Assembly (NCBI GenBank): GCA_028023455.1
Contig: JAQFVV010000012.1
Span: 2,756,023 to 2,820,022 of the forward strand
DNA length: 64,000 nucleotides
Source of the DNA: Epiperipatus broadwayi
Taxonomy: Eukaryota > Onychophora > Udeonychophora > Euonychophora > Peripatidae
Direction: 5' to 3'
The position numbers and the translations under genes were made by a program. The stretch's first letter is position 1. The number at the start of each line of letters is the position of its first letter. The notes below the pieces were generated by a model. That model had not been told where the DNA came from. It made no database searches and worked only from the letters and a program-made list of their open reading frames with translations. Of the stretch, positions 1 to 12,824 are shown in pieces.

Positions 1-96
1 AATATATTATAAAAATCTCTGTATACCACATATATCAAATAATTCATTCACAATGAACTAATGTTAGCATATGATCTATTTTAGAATATATTATAT

Positions 97-149
<53 letters not shown>

Positions 150-968
150 TAAATCCATATCATTTCATTTTTATCTAATATATTAAAAAAGTATTTTTTA
201 ATAAAATTAATAAATAATTAGTTTTACTAAATATTAATAATTATAAAAATAATAGTATATTTTATGGTCAGTTAATTAATTTGAACAATTCCTAAACCTC
301 ATTTGAATATATCACATTTATCTTCTTTTAAGTAATATATCATTGTAATATTCATCATGATGATGATGATCATTTTAATATTTTTTAAATATAATATCTG
401 CCTTTTTCTATTAATGTATTAAGTAAATGTTTATATTTAAATATGTGCATCACTTACTAGATTTTATATTCAACAAAATGAAATTTTGATATATGTACTG
501 TAGATGTGAAGGGACTTATATTGCATATACAATATATTTATCTGTCATACCTGTGGTTCAGATTCAAATCTGGATTAAATAATCTTAAACATTTTTCATA
601 TGAATTTGTTTTAAGGTAACTAGTTCATACTAAATTCAAGTAACCATTCAATATTAGTTAAAAATGGTAACTATCTTTTCTTAGCTAGAAGGTAAAATAA
701 TGATGAAAGATGTCTTGTTTTTTTCTAATTGGGAAGACTCGTGAATGCTGTATTTTTTATTATTTAATTATGAGGGGCTACACCAAATGTCTTATTTAAT
801 ATTGGGCTATTTAAAGGCTGTATTACCTTTCTAATACATGTTATAGAAATACATGTCTTTTTCAGTGTATTATTAAAAAATTAGAAAATAGATATTAGTT
901 TAATCAGTTTGTAAACACTGATTAAAATGTATATATAAAGTAAAACAGTGATGATGATGATGATAATC

Positions 969-1000
<32 letters not shown>

Positions 1001-1960
1001 TATTTGAAAAATAATGGTTTATATTAATAAAATTTAGAAGTTTTCACTGTAGAACTATTTCAATAAATATCAGTAGATGTTAATAAACTTTGTATAAAAT
1101 TTTGAACTTTTCTTTTTTTATTGCTGAATAAAAACTTATAAAATAAGTAAATTATTCAATAAAATTAAAAAGAAAAGAAGAACTTTACAAAAGTACAATA
1201 AAAAATTTAAAGGGTTGACTGCTTGAGATTTTGCAAGAAGTTCAACAAGACCATGCCAAAATCCATAGATCATAAGCTTCAAGTTCTGCCTCTCTATTAT
1301 TGCACCCATGAACACAGATGCAAAACATTAATATACCAGTTATCTAATGGGGTCATATTTTTATTTTGACTTAGTCATATTACCTGTAAGCTTATTTCTT
1401 ATTGGTGCAAGATTTAACCATATTATATAAATATAACCTGATTAACATTGCATTGGCCTTATGCATAAAAATAAAAATCAAACTATAACCCATAATTCAT
1501 TAAAATGGAGGCCATAGACTAAATGACATTATAATTAATAAATTAAATCAAGAATATAATTGGTAAATATTATATATAAGGATTTGAAATGATAATATCT
1601 TTCAATATATAAAATTTGTTCTTGTAAAAATCTAGCACAAATTAGAATTTATATCATGTATAATTACTTAAAAATTTAAAATAATCTTGATCATATTAAC
1701 CATTAAAAATATATAAAGTGTTCATATATATATATATATATTATAAGAATTTTAAATATATAATTATAAGCTATCAGTTTTGGAACATCTGTCATTATTT
1801 ACGACATTAACTCGTAGTAAATCGTAAGATTTCGCGAGTATTAATGTATTATAAGAATTGTGGACTTAATTAGTGAAGTATTTAATAGCTTCACACTCTT
1901 AGATCAAAACACTTCTGCTTCACCTATTTATATATAAAAGTAGGTCGAAGTAAAGAAGGG
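1..1960. other. AT-rich non-coding block with short microsatellites
   Basis: No gene is recognised here. The block holds a (TA)n run at about 102-146, short ATG/GAT runs near 350-372 and 947-965, and an (AAT)n run near 968-1002. A slightly GC-richer island at about 1215-1330 has no supportable reading. A palindromic CAGATT-CA-AATCTG at about 556-570 resembles a tRNA B box but has no convincing A box. Confidence 0.6.
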
Positions 1961-1961
1961 A

Positions 1962-2064
1962 TTCTCTCTTTTCTTCATAGCGTAAGCATGTGTTTTAAAG
2001 ACCTACAGAGGTCCCTAGTGACAATTTTTTCAGACGCTCATTGCTAAGGTTTACAGCCTTGTTA
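1962..2064 (-). repeat. Three-hairpin repeat family, copy 1
   Basis: First of three dispersed copies of a unit of about 100 bp (others near 10063 and 15437). Read on the minus strand it has a hairpin with loop CTGTAA (stem AAGG/CCTT, 2045-2059), a second hairpin GACCT/AGGTC (2000-2013), and a region equivalent to the third hairpin of copy 3. Stems persist although loops and linkers vary. It could be a small non-autonomous element or a structured RNA-derived repeat; no tRNA A/B boxes are visible. Confidence 0.6.
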
Positions 2065-2637
2065 AAACTATGACAGTACTATAAATAAATATGTAAAGTT
2101 TGAATAGTATAAGGAAGATATAAATAATACAGGTAAAACAATATTTATTTGCATATACAAATTAAATATTAAATGTAAATGACAATGTGATTTTTGAAGC
2201 ATAACAAAAATACTAATGCGTTTTGAATTGTTAATATTATATTTAATTAAAAAAATAAATGAGAGAAATTTTGACTGAATGTTATCAGTGTAAGATATAA
2301 AATTTGAAATACTAGACACTCCTATATATATATCAAAAATTTAAAAAAAAACCTCTATTGTTCAAGTTCATAGAAGTAAACGATATAGAAAAAATTTAAC
2401 ATGTTTGATTATAATTCGAAATTACAAACTAAATGAATGTCATTTAAACAATACTATATTGGGTAACTGTTAAATATAGTCATTAACTTTTTTGTTCAAT
2501 ATGTTTGGAGTTATTACATTATTTTAAAAAATAACTAATTTTCCAATTTTATGTGTATGAGTTTATTTTAATCTAATATAAAAATCATAACTTGTTTAAT
2601 GGCATTCTTTTTTCTATACTTTGATTTACTTTTATAT

Positions 2638-2870
2638 ATTGTAACAGTCAAGTTTGTACATTCGCGTAACAGAATTCAGAATCCAAGCAAAAGAGACCGA
2701 AACTGACCAGACTAGGACTGTAACATCCTGAGTCCGACCGCACTTCAACTCGTCAACCAGGATTCCAAGACTCACGACCTTACGAATGATCACCTTGAAA
2801 TTACACGTAGTAGATCTCTTTCCACACGGCCGACATAGGTCACGGAGAAGCAATGAGACTCTGATAATTA
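2638..2870 (+). repeat. LTR-like repeat end, copy 1 (starts TGTAAC)
   Basis: This segment aligns by eye, at moderate identity, with 57073-57300. Both open with TGTAA.GGTCA or TGTAACAGTCA, followed by TTTGTAC and CGTAACA. Both share a CCAAGACT block in the middle and end with ATGAGACT. A TG-initial dispersed sequence of this kind fits the 5' end of an LTR. No primer-binding site, polyprotein or matching second LTR is visible nearby, so the LTR call is an inference. Confidence 0.4.
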
Positions 2871-5060
2871 AAAGAAAGGTTCTTAATTGACTAAAATATC
2901 ACTAATTTAATTTAACTTAATGCATAGTTTTCACATATATAGACTATAAAGGATAATTAGAATTGGATTGAATTAAATCAATAACGAGACAGAGAACGAA
3001 ATACATTAAATTAATTATATATTTATTTACAACTCATAGCTATATATCACTTATTTACAATAGTACTCAGCGTAGAATGTACAAACATTTGGTAATTCAA
3101 AATCACTTCACATAAGTAATCATTAAAGTTCATAGATGAGTTTAACATGTGCCCATCTTAGGAATTGTTTACAATTGATACATAATTAATCACTACGTTA
3201 TGTCTATAAATCTCGATAAGCCAAATCCTATTGCATTTGTGGCTGGTATATAAATAATTATATTAAACTTTGATCAATGAATTTATTTACTAAAATACCC
3301 ATATATAATTTAATAACGAGCGCATAAACCAGCTCAAGTAATGATCGATCGAACATGGCTTTCGAGAGAAAATTTCAGAATGCTGAAAGCGTTATATAAA
3401 GGTGGGAGAGTTGGCTGCATAAGATTTTACCAATGCGCTATGGCACAGGTAAACAATAATAGGAAAAGTCGCTCTGCGGATGGATGAAATAACTTCAGGG
3501 TTCTTGCGACAAACGCCGGTACCCTGTAACCGATCGCAATGCTGCGTGAAAAGGAACATTGTGTTCAGGAATGGCGGGGGTCTTACGTGCTAACCTGGCC
3601 TTGGCTCAGGCTTCACTACTGCTCTACCCTATAGAAGAAAAGATGTGCTGGCAACGCCGTGGCTCCATCTTAAGATACGTATTTTACGTATAGCAGCAAA
3701 ACGAGAATAATTTTATAAAATAAGATCACATCCGCCAAGCAAAGAATAGTATATTTCATACTATGAAATACGAGTTAATAGCATATTAGCTCTATCAAAT
3801 TGGGACCAACTCTTGCGTAGCCTGATAACAAATTTCTATGCTACTAAAGGGAGTATTATTACATCTGTACTTTGACATGTTCGATCTATTAAGTTACTTA
3901 TAGATAATAAATATTTAAGGAGGGAAAATATATTTCTATGGACTTAAGAATTTAAATGTCAAATATACTTATAAATATGATCAATGTTAAATTAAATTCT
4001 AAATAAACTTATAAGGTTAAGTTTTTAACTGGTTGATTATAAAAGAGCCACATTTCACATATTAAATCATTTAAATAAAAAAATAGGATTTCGAAACAGC
4101 GCAGAAAGTTGACGCTATAAATAAATTACGCGAAGATTTTCAAATAATATCTTCTAAAAACATAAAAATAAGTGCCTACTGTTTCGAAATATTGGCATAT
4201 AAAATATAATAAGCATTTAAAATAAACAAAGAAATATAGACACAACCGCAGTGATATAACTTTAAACTAAACACATAATGCACTTTAAATGAAAGGAAAA
4301 TATAAATAAGTCAGATTATTTAAACTTTAACACATTAAATTTTGGATAGCAATTGACATATTAAACTATTAAATGGATTTTAAGTTTTTGATTACATTTA
4401 GCTTTATCATTATTTTAAAAGAAAGTTAGCTAACTTATATAGATATTATTTACATTTACACAGAATTACCCAGAGCTCTGCGGTTTGAAAAATAAAACGG
4501 TACCGGTATGATTTATCGGCAAGTTCTTGGCTGTTGGTTTGGTTTAGTTTGACTGGGCGGCATCATCTTTCTCCTTATGTTAGGCTCGTCTTTTCTATCG
4601 GCATGATGGTGGTTTAGGCATTTCGACGAGAGAAACCCCGTTCTCCTGCGGAGTAACAGCAACAAGATGCCCGCTTTTAGCCGGACATGTTCAAATTAAC
4701 AATTGTGAATACTGGCTACAACTCTCACTAACAATATGGCTGTCCTCACTAACAATATGGCTGTCCTTTCTTGCTAAAAAAATACAGAGTATTTATATGT
4801 TTTCCTTATCGGAATCTCCCGCCTCAAGACTCAGGAATTTAATTAAGTGTTTTTCAATTTATAATTCAGATCTTCGATAACTTATGTTAGAAACATTCCA
4901 TAAGTTATTATTATAATTAAGATTTTTCGTTGCAAACAATTGTCCAATTTAGATTTTAAAATAACTTAAATCTTATCTAAGGGGATTTTAATTAGTAAAT
5001 TTTTAACTAGTTTTACTTTTTACGAATTCCAGGTGTGGTCGTTAATGACACTTGTTTACA
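2640..5060. mobile_element. Higher-GC block, possible decayed LTR element
   Basis: Base composition rises well above the surroundings, clearest at 3300-3700 and 4460-4830. A TATA-like box (TTATATAAAG) lies near 3392. There is a 22-bp tandem duplication (CTCACTAACAATATGGCTG core) at about 4726-4771, and an 11-bp inverted pair TTTCGAAACAG/CTGTTTCGAAA near 4088 and 4180. No open frame longer than about 70 codons and no retroviral-type domain is seen. The call rests on composition plus the TG-initial repeat at its left edge. Confidence 0.3.
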
Positions 5061-5462
5061 ACCAAAAATCTGTTAATTACTTGACCAGCTTTTATTTTTA
5101 ATCTTACATAGAAACTCTTTCTATTTAAAAACAACCTTTTAACATTTTTTTTAAACGAAAACATTTTTATCATATTTATTAAAAATAATTTACAAATGTA
5201 TTTTGATATAGCTTTTAAATATACTTTCGAGAAACTTTTCTCTGAAATATATTTAAAACAAGAAATCTTTTAACAATTTTAAAGAAACATTTAATAGTAT
5301 TTTTAGATAACGGCTTTTACATATTTTAAATCATGTCTTTCTTCTATATAGCACAGATTATATATCCACATACGAAATTACAATATTAAACAACAAAATT
5401 AATAATTTACTCTTAACTTAAATAATATAATAAACATTTTTAGAAATATTAAATAATTTTAG

Positions 5463-5505
5463 GACGCTATAATTTTACTAATCCTATCTAATTATAGCGT
5501 TCGTT
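5463..5505. repeat. Short inverted repeat
   Basis: GACGCTATAATT and AATTATAGCGTTC face each other across about 16 bp, giving a 12-bp stem with a G-T at its base. Function unknown. It sits in AT-rich DNA just after the GC-rich block. Confidence 0.5.
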
Positions 5506-5584
5506 CGCACGTAAATATATAATACTGTTTATACGGACATGAACGAATTTTATATTTATTAACATTTAAATAGGTTTGAACTTA

Positions 5585-5830
5585 GCACAGATGAGAGTGT
5601 CATTAGGTTTGATGGTGAAACGGAAAGGGATTGGAGATTTCCGTTTCAATATATATATAATAAGTATTTCATGATGAACCAGCACTGATCTGTTGGTCTA
5701 TATCATCATATCCTCCCCCCATATATATATAAAACTGCTCAGTTTATATTAAGATAACAAATCTTCAAACGTTAATGGACAGGCTTCAATCTACTCCATC
5801 CTCCAACTCTTCAGCTATACATCCCACTGA
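5585..5830 (-). mobile_element. PLE-terminus-like repeat, copy 1
   Basis: Read on the minus strand, this aligns with the plus strand at 14812-14995. Shared blocks are GAAGAGTTGGAG, GAGTAGATTG, GCCTGTCCATTAA, TATCTTAATATA and a terminal GCTGGTT..CATGAAATA. A perfect 10-bp stem GAAACGGAAA/TTTCCGTTTC (5617-5647) adjoins it. The layout near the end (TGATGA-like core, hairpin, GAAA) resembles the hammerhead-like motif of the PLE copies at 35.3 and 38.5 kb, but here the core is degenerate. Assignment to a PLE end is an inference; the two-copy repeat itself is visible. Confidence 0.45.
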
Positions 5831-5905
5831 AAATATGTATCAGTCATATGAATTAGATTGGATAGCTGAACATAGGTTGAAAGTCTAGGTTCAAATACTC
5901 CATAA

Positions 5906-6369
<464 letters not shown>

Positions 6370-7305
6370 GCATAAGCCTTTATACCAGATAATTTGTTTA
6401 ATATAATATCATTCTTCTTTCTATTCTATACAAATGTTTTGTTTTCATTGTTTAAATATTTTCTTTTGATTTTTAGTCTCTATTTTAATATTATTTTATT
6501 TACTTATTTATATAAATTAAATCTATATTTCAAATGTCTTTCATAAATTTTATTTGAAAATATCTTTACATGTAATAGTTTTTATTAACTGTCACATGAA
6601 CTTTTCCAGCAATTTAATGTAGGCCTTTTGAATTTTTTAAATGAACAAATTGTTCTAACATCCTATAAATGAATTAATATTTTATTAATATAATATTTTT
6701 AATAGTTTTTGTACAAGTAGTTTATAGTATAAGTAGAATCTTTAACATTATGACCATTTGATTTTGATGACTATAATTATTTTGAATATGTAAATTAGTC
6801 TCTCTTTCATTGCATCATCACTATGTCAAAGTATCTTGTAGAGGTTTGGGCACATAGTGTTATCTAAAGTAAATTTTGTTTTTTGTCATTGTTGTTGAAT
6901 GAGTAAAGTATTATTCTGTTATTTTATCAAATGAAGTCACCTGGAATAAGTGATTCATATAACTTTTCTTTAAACAATAGTCTTCATTTATATTTAAGGC
7001 TGAATGATTTTGTTAATTTATTTTTCAATAATGAGTTTTCTACTTGGAATTTGTCTGCAGTTTCTCTTTCTATTTACATCTTATTCATTATTACCAGATA
7101 CTTAAGAAGTTTTGTAATTATATTTCACTGCATCATCTGTTTATATTTTCATATGTACATTTGAAAATTGAAGAAGATATCCATATAATCATGAATTGTA
7201 TATTAATTAGCAATTTAATCAAATGGATAAAAAATTCAAATTTATTTTATTTTAATTATGAACTATGTATTATAATGAATAATTGGGAATAACAAGTGTT
7301 GCACC
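6370..7305. other. AT-rich non-coding block
   Basis: No recognisable gene or repeat. Two overlapping short open frames (about 77 and 82 codons, 6931-7292, plus strand) have AT-driven, hydrophobic translations without a domain and are not called as genes. Confidence 0.5.
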
Positions 7306-7309
7306 TCAT

Positions 7310-7810
7310 TTATTTGGTTTTTTTTAGAACAAGGGTTGCTTTATCCTCTACATCATTTTCAACTATTATCAGTCCACTGCAGGATGAGAGTCTATCCATG
7401 TGCAATCCATTTTCCCTTATCTATAGCCTTTCTTTTCCAATTACCTCCCCCCACACTTCATTATTTCATTTATCCATCTCACCTATGATCTCTTTCTAGG
7501 TTTTTTTACAATCTCTTGGAATCCAGTTTAAGATTTCAACTATCCATTTATTATTATCTCTTCTAGCAATATGTCCAGCTCAACTCCATTAATTCTTTCA
7601 ATATTGTCAGTAGCACCCATTTATTCTCTTACTTATATATTTGGTTTTCAATCTCTTTTTGTTACTCTTAACATAAATCTTTTCATACTATTTTGAATGG
7701 TCTGAAGTATCTGTATTGCTTTTCTGTTAAGTGGCAAAGTCTCAGCTCCTTAAGTAACAAATGGTAAAACACATTTATGAAAAACTTTTCTTTCAAACAA
7801 CATAAGCATG
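7310..7810 (-). mobile_element. RTE-type LINE, 3' fragment (decayed)
   Basis: The minus strand translates in pieces to the C-terminal region of RTE/BovB-type reverse transcriptases: a KCVLPFVT segment followed by GAETLPLN (family form VLPVLTYGAETWTL), then NIERINGVE and a segment for TGFQEIVKKPRKRS resembling the 'W-I-P-R-D-KRP-GRP' region. Several stop codons interrupt it, so it cannot be functional. It ends with HPAVD-like coding just before 7365. The same family recurs at 18700, 25958 and 63470. Confidence 0.7.
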
Positions 7811-7815
7811 TTTGC

Positions 7816-7854
7816 TTTTAATATTAAGTTATTTCTAATAACTTAATATTAAAA
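7816..7854. repeat. Perfect 18-bp hairpin
   Basis: An 18-bp perfect inverted repeat (7816-7833 with 7837-7854) around a 3-nt TCT loop, AT-rich. It adjoins the upstream (5') edge of the RTE fragment. It may be a foldback remnant or a slippage product. Confidence 0.85.
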
Positions 7855-7859
7855 TGTTA

Positions 7860-10055
7860 ATATTAATATATTGCTGTGTATGATATGTTTAATGCTTAAT
7901 AATGCAATATTTCACACTGCATACATTATATTTTTAATTTTGGTACAGAATAATAAAAATAATTGTATTTCAATTACAGTAGAACCTATCAACTTTTTTT
8001 AAATTTATAATTATACAGACATCAAACTAATTAACAAATAAAAAATGCTATGTGACTGCAATATTAAAAAATGTTTTTTTTTTAATTACAGAATCAATAA
8101 ACTTTTACATTTTCAATTTGTATAATTTTTTGCTTTTTGATTAGTAACATTGTTTTTGGTTAATGATTTAATCAATTAAATGGAAGTTATTGCTTCATTT
8201 GTAACACTTTTCATATTTTATTCTAAACTATTATTTGTTGTTAGTTAAACTTTTTATTAGTTTCTGATTTACCATAAAAATTTATATAATTATTATATTT
8301 GTATTTATTCTAAACCCGTAAATGTTTTATTAGAATGTAACATGTCAAAATAAAAATAATCTCTTTTTTTTTTTCAATATTAATATTATTTATTTACATC
8401 ATTACATTCCAATTTTATTTTTTATAATAATTTATAAATGATATACAGAGATAAATTATTTATTATATAGTATTATTTATTCGAAAAATATATTTAAGAA
8501 AACTGAATTAAGATATTTTTTCAATAATTAAATTATAAATTTTCTTTTTTTTTCATGAACAAATAGAATTTTAGATTAACAAACATAATGAAACAATTTT
8601 GAAATATAGTTAAATGAGTACGCCATTATTTTTAACATCAGTTCATTTCTCATAATAAAATTAAAAGTAAAACACCCTTTTAAAATCTACTCCAGAACAC
8701 TTTTTTTTTTCATCAGTTACTAATAAAAATGGGTAATAAGTAAGTTTATTTAATTTTCCAACTGTTTTTCTGTGTATATTCTGTGTTTTTACTTATCACA
8801 TCTCTTATACATTTAATCCTATATATAAATGTTGATAACTGACATGATATATTATTTACATACATCATTAGTAACGCTACCATTTACATAGATATGTTTT
8901 TTGTAAGTGGTATGTTAGTTAATGAATGTGAAGGATATACCATTACACTTAACACAATTTTAAAACAAATATAGATATAGTACTTACTTAAAGAATCAAG
9001 TTTATTAAATGAAATTTGGCCGTAAAAGTATATATATTATAACAGAAAAAATAATAATTTTTTGCAGCAGCTATATATCAAATATTTTTTTTTTTTACAT
9101 AAAAAGCTTTTTTCAGCACCTACTTTGGTGCCCTTTTCAAATGTTACTACTCTATTTAAAGTTAAGGAATCACCTGACATAAAATCATCCAGTGTCCAAT
9201 AATAAAATAAAAACAAACAATAATAATATAAATAATTAAAACAAATCAAAATCCTCCCTCATACATAAATTCAATAATTACAAAACACTTGATTATATCA
9301 TAGCAATATATTAAACCATATTATATGCATTTTTATACACTTATATATATATATCAACTTATATAATTTTCCATTCATTTTTAATCAACCAATTATTAAT
9401 TAAATTTGTAGAAGTCATAAATATTCATATAATTAGTCAAATCATTTTTAATTATAATATGTTTCATATATTTGCCTTCTTTTTGGATCTTTGATGAAAT
9501 TTAAATATTTAATACTTTTTGTAAAAAAAAATATTATTTGATTTTATAACTGTTGTAAATAATTATCTGGAAGAGCAGCATAAGGATTTTTATTCCTTTC
9601 CAATTTTGTAACAGAAAAGAATGTAAAAGCCTCTCAGGTTTTAATTATTACTACTAGAGTTATGCATATAAATAAATCCATCCATCAACATATAGCTTGA
9701 TATCAAAGGGCATTTTAATGTACCCAACTATATTTTATAATTAAAATATTTATTTATATTTAAATATTAGATTTAAATAAGTAAATTATACAAAATAAAT
9801 AATTAAACTATAATTTTCCTAAATTTATATTAAATATGTGTAATTAATGTGACTATACAATTTAACCTATAGTCTAATGATATAAATAATAAAAATACAA
9901 AAATCAAATTAATTTAAATGAAAAAAAATATGCTTTATTCACATCTAAATAATAAATAATATAAAAAATAAATAAATAGTAATAAAGAATAAACAAATAA
10001 TAATGTCAATATTATTAAAGAAGCCATAAAATGTGTTTTAATAAAGGATTAGTAA
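7860..10055. other. AT-rich non-coding block
   Basis: About 2.2 kb of very AT-rich DNA with many homopolymer runs. No open frame of interest, no recognised repeat family and no RNA gene was found. Confidence 0.5.
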
Positions 10056-10160
10056 TATTTACTGAGGCTGTAACCTCAAAATTATGTGTTTAAAATGTGA
10101 TAGTAGGACCTCTACAGGTGTTTAACCACAAGCTTATGCAATGGAAGAAAAGAGGGGATT
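10055..10160 (+). repeat. Three-hairpin repeat family, copy 2
   Basis: Plus-strand copy. The first stem TGAGG/CCTCA (10063-10067 with 10074-10078) keeps the CTGTAA loop found in the other copies, with a paired change relative to TAAGG/CCTTA of copy 3. The second hairpin GACCT/AGGT lies at 10107-10119. It ends with a purine-rich GGAAGAAAAGAG segment shared in reverse with copy 1. Confidence 0.6.
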
Positions 10161-10762
10161 AGGTATAACTATTGTAAATTGATGTTTTATTTAATCTTTA
10201 ATTTCTACAAACAACCATATTTATATTCATATCTATTTCTCTAGTGTAATCATCAAATTATTTTAATATCTACATTTAACTATTATATATACCTTATCAC
10301 TGAAATATTTAACATGAGTATTTTTATACCTCATTTTTTTAAAATATATATTATTCTACATATAACATTTATAAATAAATATATGTCATAGGAAATTCAT
10401 TTTATTACTCAAATTAAAAGACAATTTAAAAACAGACTGGTTTTGAACCCAGATAATTTGCTTGATCTGTTATGCAGATATGATTGAAAGTCAAGAAGTA
10501 TGTATTTTAGTAACTTTCTACAATTTTATCCTTAATAAAAATTGTGAATAATGACAAAGTATTTGATATTTTACACAACATGATAAATGGAAGAGCAGGT
10601 TTGTATTCTAGAAACATATATAGTAAGGTTGAGACTACACTGATCATAAGTTAATGGTACATCTAAATTACCAATCCCCATATTAGATTATTGTTTTTTG
10701 GCTTTATCAATGAGACTTGAGATTAAAAGTCTGAAATTAATGGAGTTGAATGTGATTGCTGG

Positions 10763-11119
10763 ATGGATAACTGCATTACTTTCAGCTTTAAGTTACAAAC
10801 CTCATTGATAAAAATAGAAGTCATCAACAAGTCTGGGGATGAGAATTTACATGTAGTATCATATAGTATTTATTGTTATCTCAATATTAGTATAGAATAC
10901 TGTGAAAGACAAAAATTAAATGATTTGTTATTATTAACATTCCTGGCTAAGGAAAAACATGTGCAAATAGAAAACAACATAGGTTATTGTACTGTTTTGT
11001 GTCAAATTTATATAACTCATGAATTTCAGAATTTTATTTTGAATATTAAAGTGATGTTAAAGTTAAATGCTGAATGCATAACTTCTTTGTTCCCAGCTTT
11101 AAATGCCAAACATTGCTGA
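10763..11119 (+). CDS. Hypothetical open frame, 118 codons (doubtful)
   Basis: An uninterrupted ATG-to-stop frame of 118 codons, unusually long for DNA this AT-rich. The translation has no recognised domain, no signal peptide and no clear membrane segment. There is a mixed N-terminal half with several Cys residues and a C-terminus ending in LNAKHC. No splice sites or poly(A) signal were tied to it. Chance is a real alternative. It lies about 470 bp upstream of a Penelope-like fragment on the same strand but shows no similarity to PLE proteins. Confidence 0.15.
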   Translation: MDNCITFSFKLQTSLIKIEVINKSGDENLHVVSYSIYCYLNISIEYCERQKLNDLLLLTFLAKEKHVQIENNIGYCTVLCQIYITHEFQNFILNIKVMLKLNAECITSLFPALNAKHC

Positions 11120-11589
11120 TAAATCGAAAAACCAAAAACGAGTATGGAATAAAGATTTAATCATTGATTACTTAATTTTGCTATAGATGATAATAATGTA
11201 TAGAGAGGTTCTTGTTTTGTTTTATTAATGATTATAATTAATTTATTAATAAAATGGTATGTACACAACTTCACAGACTTAGTTCATTCTATAAAATTAT
11301 TGATGTATTCATGAAAATTATAGAGCAAATTTTATATATGCATAGACATTTTTTTAGAAATTGATAAAGAATAATTTCAATTAACATCCAAAGCTGGTAA
11401 TATGTATATAATAATTCAAAGAAATACTTATTGTTAAAATACAGTAATCCCTTCAATACATCCTGCACTTTTTTTCTAATTCTTCTTAGTTATATTAGAA
11501 ATCTTGCATGAAAATAAGCCTTCTTTGATAATGTATTTCATGATAATAATGGCTCATCTCCAATGATTGCATCAAGTTATTTATTGAAG

Positions 11590-12345
11590 AGTTAAAAACA
11601 CACAGACTTTGAACTCAGCATTAAATAACCCATCCCCTGTCTCAGGTATATCAATGACTCATTTGTTGTTTTGTCATTTCTTAATAACTTCCCTAAATTA
11701 AGTTCACTATGGAAGTGGATAAGAATGGAAAACAATCTTTTCTTGATGTTCTTATTTCTAAAAGAAGTAATCACATATTAACATTTTCTATATAGAGAAA
11801 ATCTTTACACACTGATAGACACTTAAAGGCATCACCATCATTACCATCCATTCCAAATCTGAGTCACTTTTTACAAAGGTGTTTTTATTTCCAAATACAT
11901 CTGCATTAAGAAAAGACATCAAACACATACATGGCCTTATAAATAAATGTTTCTAATACCATCACTATAAATAAAGCAAAACACAAAGAAAAAGTTGCTA
12001 AAAAGAAAAAGAAGCAAATGTCTCTACTACAGTATGAATTTCCTATATAAAAAAATAGATTAGGAAGGTACTGAAATGCTATGATATAAAAACAATGCTC
12101 TTTATTGATCAAACACTAATAACATTCTCATTAAACTATAATCCTGAGGAAGACCAAGGAGTCTATGAGATCCTACCAATGTGGCATGTACCCAACTACA
12201 TATATAGGAAGTAACAATTGACACAAAGTTCTGGAAGAGATGAGCACAATAATGCAGTAAAAAAATTCTCAACATCTTCAGCACTTGCTTTCCATATTTT
12301 GGACACTGGATGTCATATAGTTTTTCTGCCATACTAAAATCATAT
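11590..12345 (+). mobile_element. Penelope-like element fragment, RT end plus GIY-YIG (decayed)
   Basis: The plus strand first reads CLRYINDSFVVL, the reverse-transcriptase motif C region in which the usual Y-x-D-D is Y-I-N-D (11647-11658), so one catalytic Asp is lost. A frame change near 11700 leads into FTMEVDKNGKQSFLDVLIS, a characteristic PLE segment, then an in-frame TAG followed by RKSLHTDRHL. Further on, at about 12155-12340, a GVYEI segment and a SALAFHILDTG segment resemble the GIY-YIG endonuclease tail of PLEs. PLE proteins prime reverse transcription at a nick made by the GIY-YIG domain. This copy is clearly dead. It is a different subfamily from the copies at 35-41 kb. Confidence 0.7.
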
Positions 12346-12716
12346 CTGCATACAATAATCATGACCAAAAATTATTTAGTGAGGTTATGGAAATATTTAA
12401 AAAAAACAAATTACATTAGCAAATGGATGAGACAATGAAATTGCCAATTATTTGAAAAAATATTTCTCCACACAAATGAATTTGAAAAATACTGCCAAAT
12501 ATAAGATAAACTATTAAACAAAACATAAGATATAACAACCATGTGATAAAATTGTCTCTTCTGTCATTGCAAAATCATTACTGTTTTATCACCTAGTTGA
12601 AGGCAATTATTATCTTGTTGAAACATTGATATATTTACTTTAATATTATTTTATTAAAAACATGGTTGTTCTGAAAACATGTTTTATAAAATACCTTTTG
12701 ACCTTGAGAACATTCA

Positions 12717-12720
<4 letters not shown>
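12346..12720. other. AT-rich non-coding block
   Basis: No feature recognised between the PLE fragment and the TA/ATT microsatellites. Confidence 0.4.
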
Positions 12721-12721
<1 letters not shown>

Positions 12722-12747
<26 letters not shown>

Positions 12748-12773
12748 TATTATTATATATATATATATATATA

Positions 12774-12822
<49 letters not shown>
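12722..12822. repeat. (TA)n-(ATT)n compound microsatellite
   Basis: Two TA runs separated by a short ATT stretch, then an (ATT)n run of about 15 units (12774-12820). Confidence 0.95.
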
Positions 12823-12824
12823 TT

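Noticed and set aside
551-575. tRNA or SINE B box (GATTCAAATCT) near the left edge
   Set aside because: No A box, no acceptor-stem pairing, and the match is a short palindrome that AT-rich DNA gives easily.
10441-10470. GGTTTTGAACCC as a tRNA B box
   Set aside because: No A box or cloverleaf could be drawn around it, and no second copy was noticed.
12102-12368. 88-codon minus-strand open frame
   Set aside because: It is the antisense of a GIY-YIG remnant of a Penelope-like element on the plus strand.
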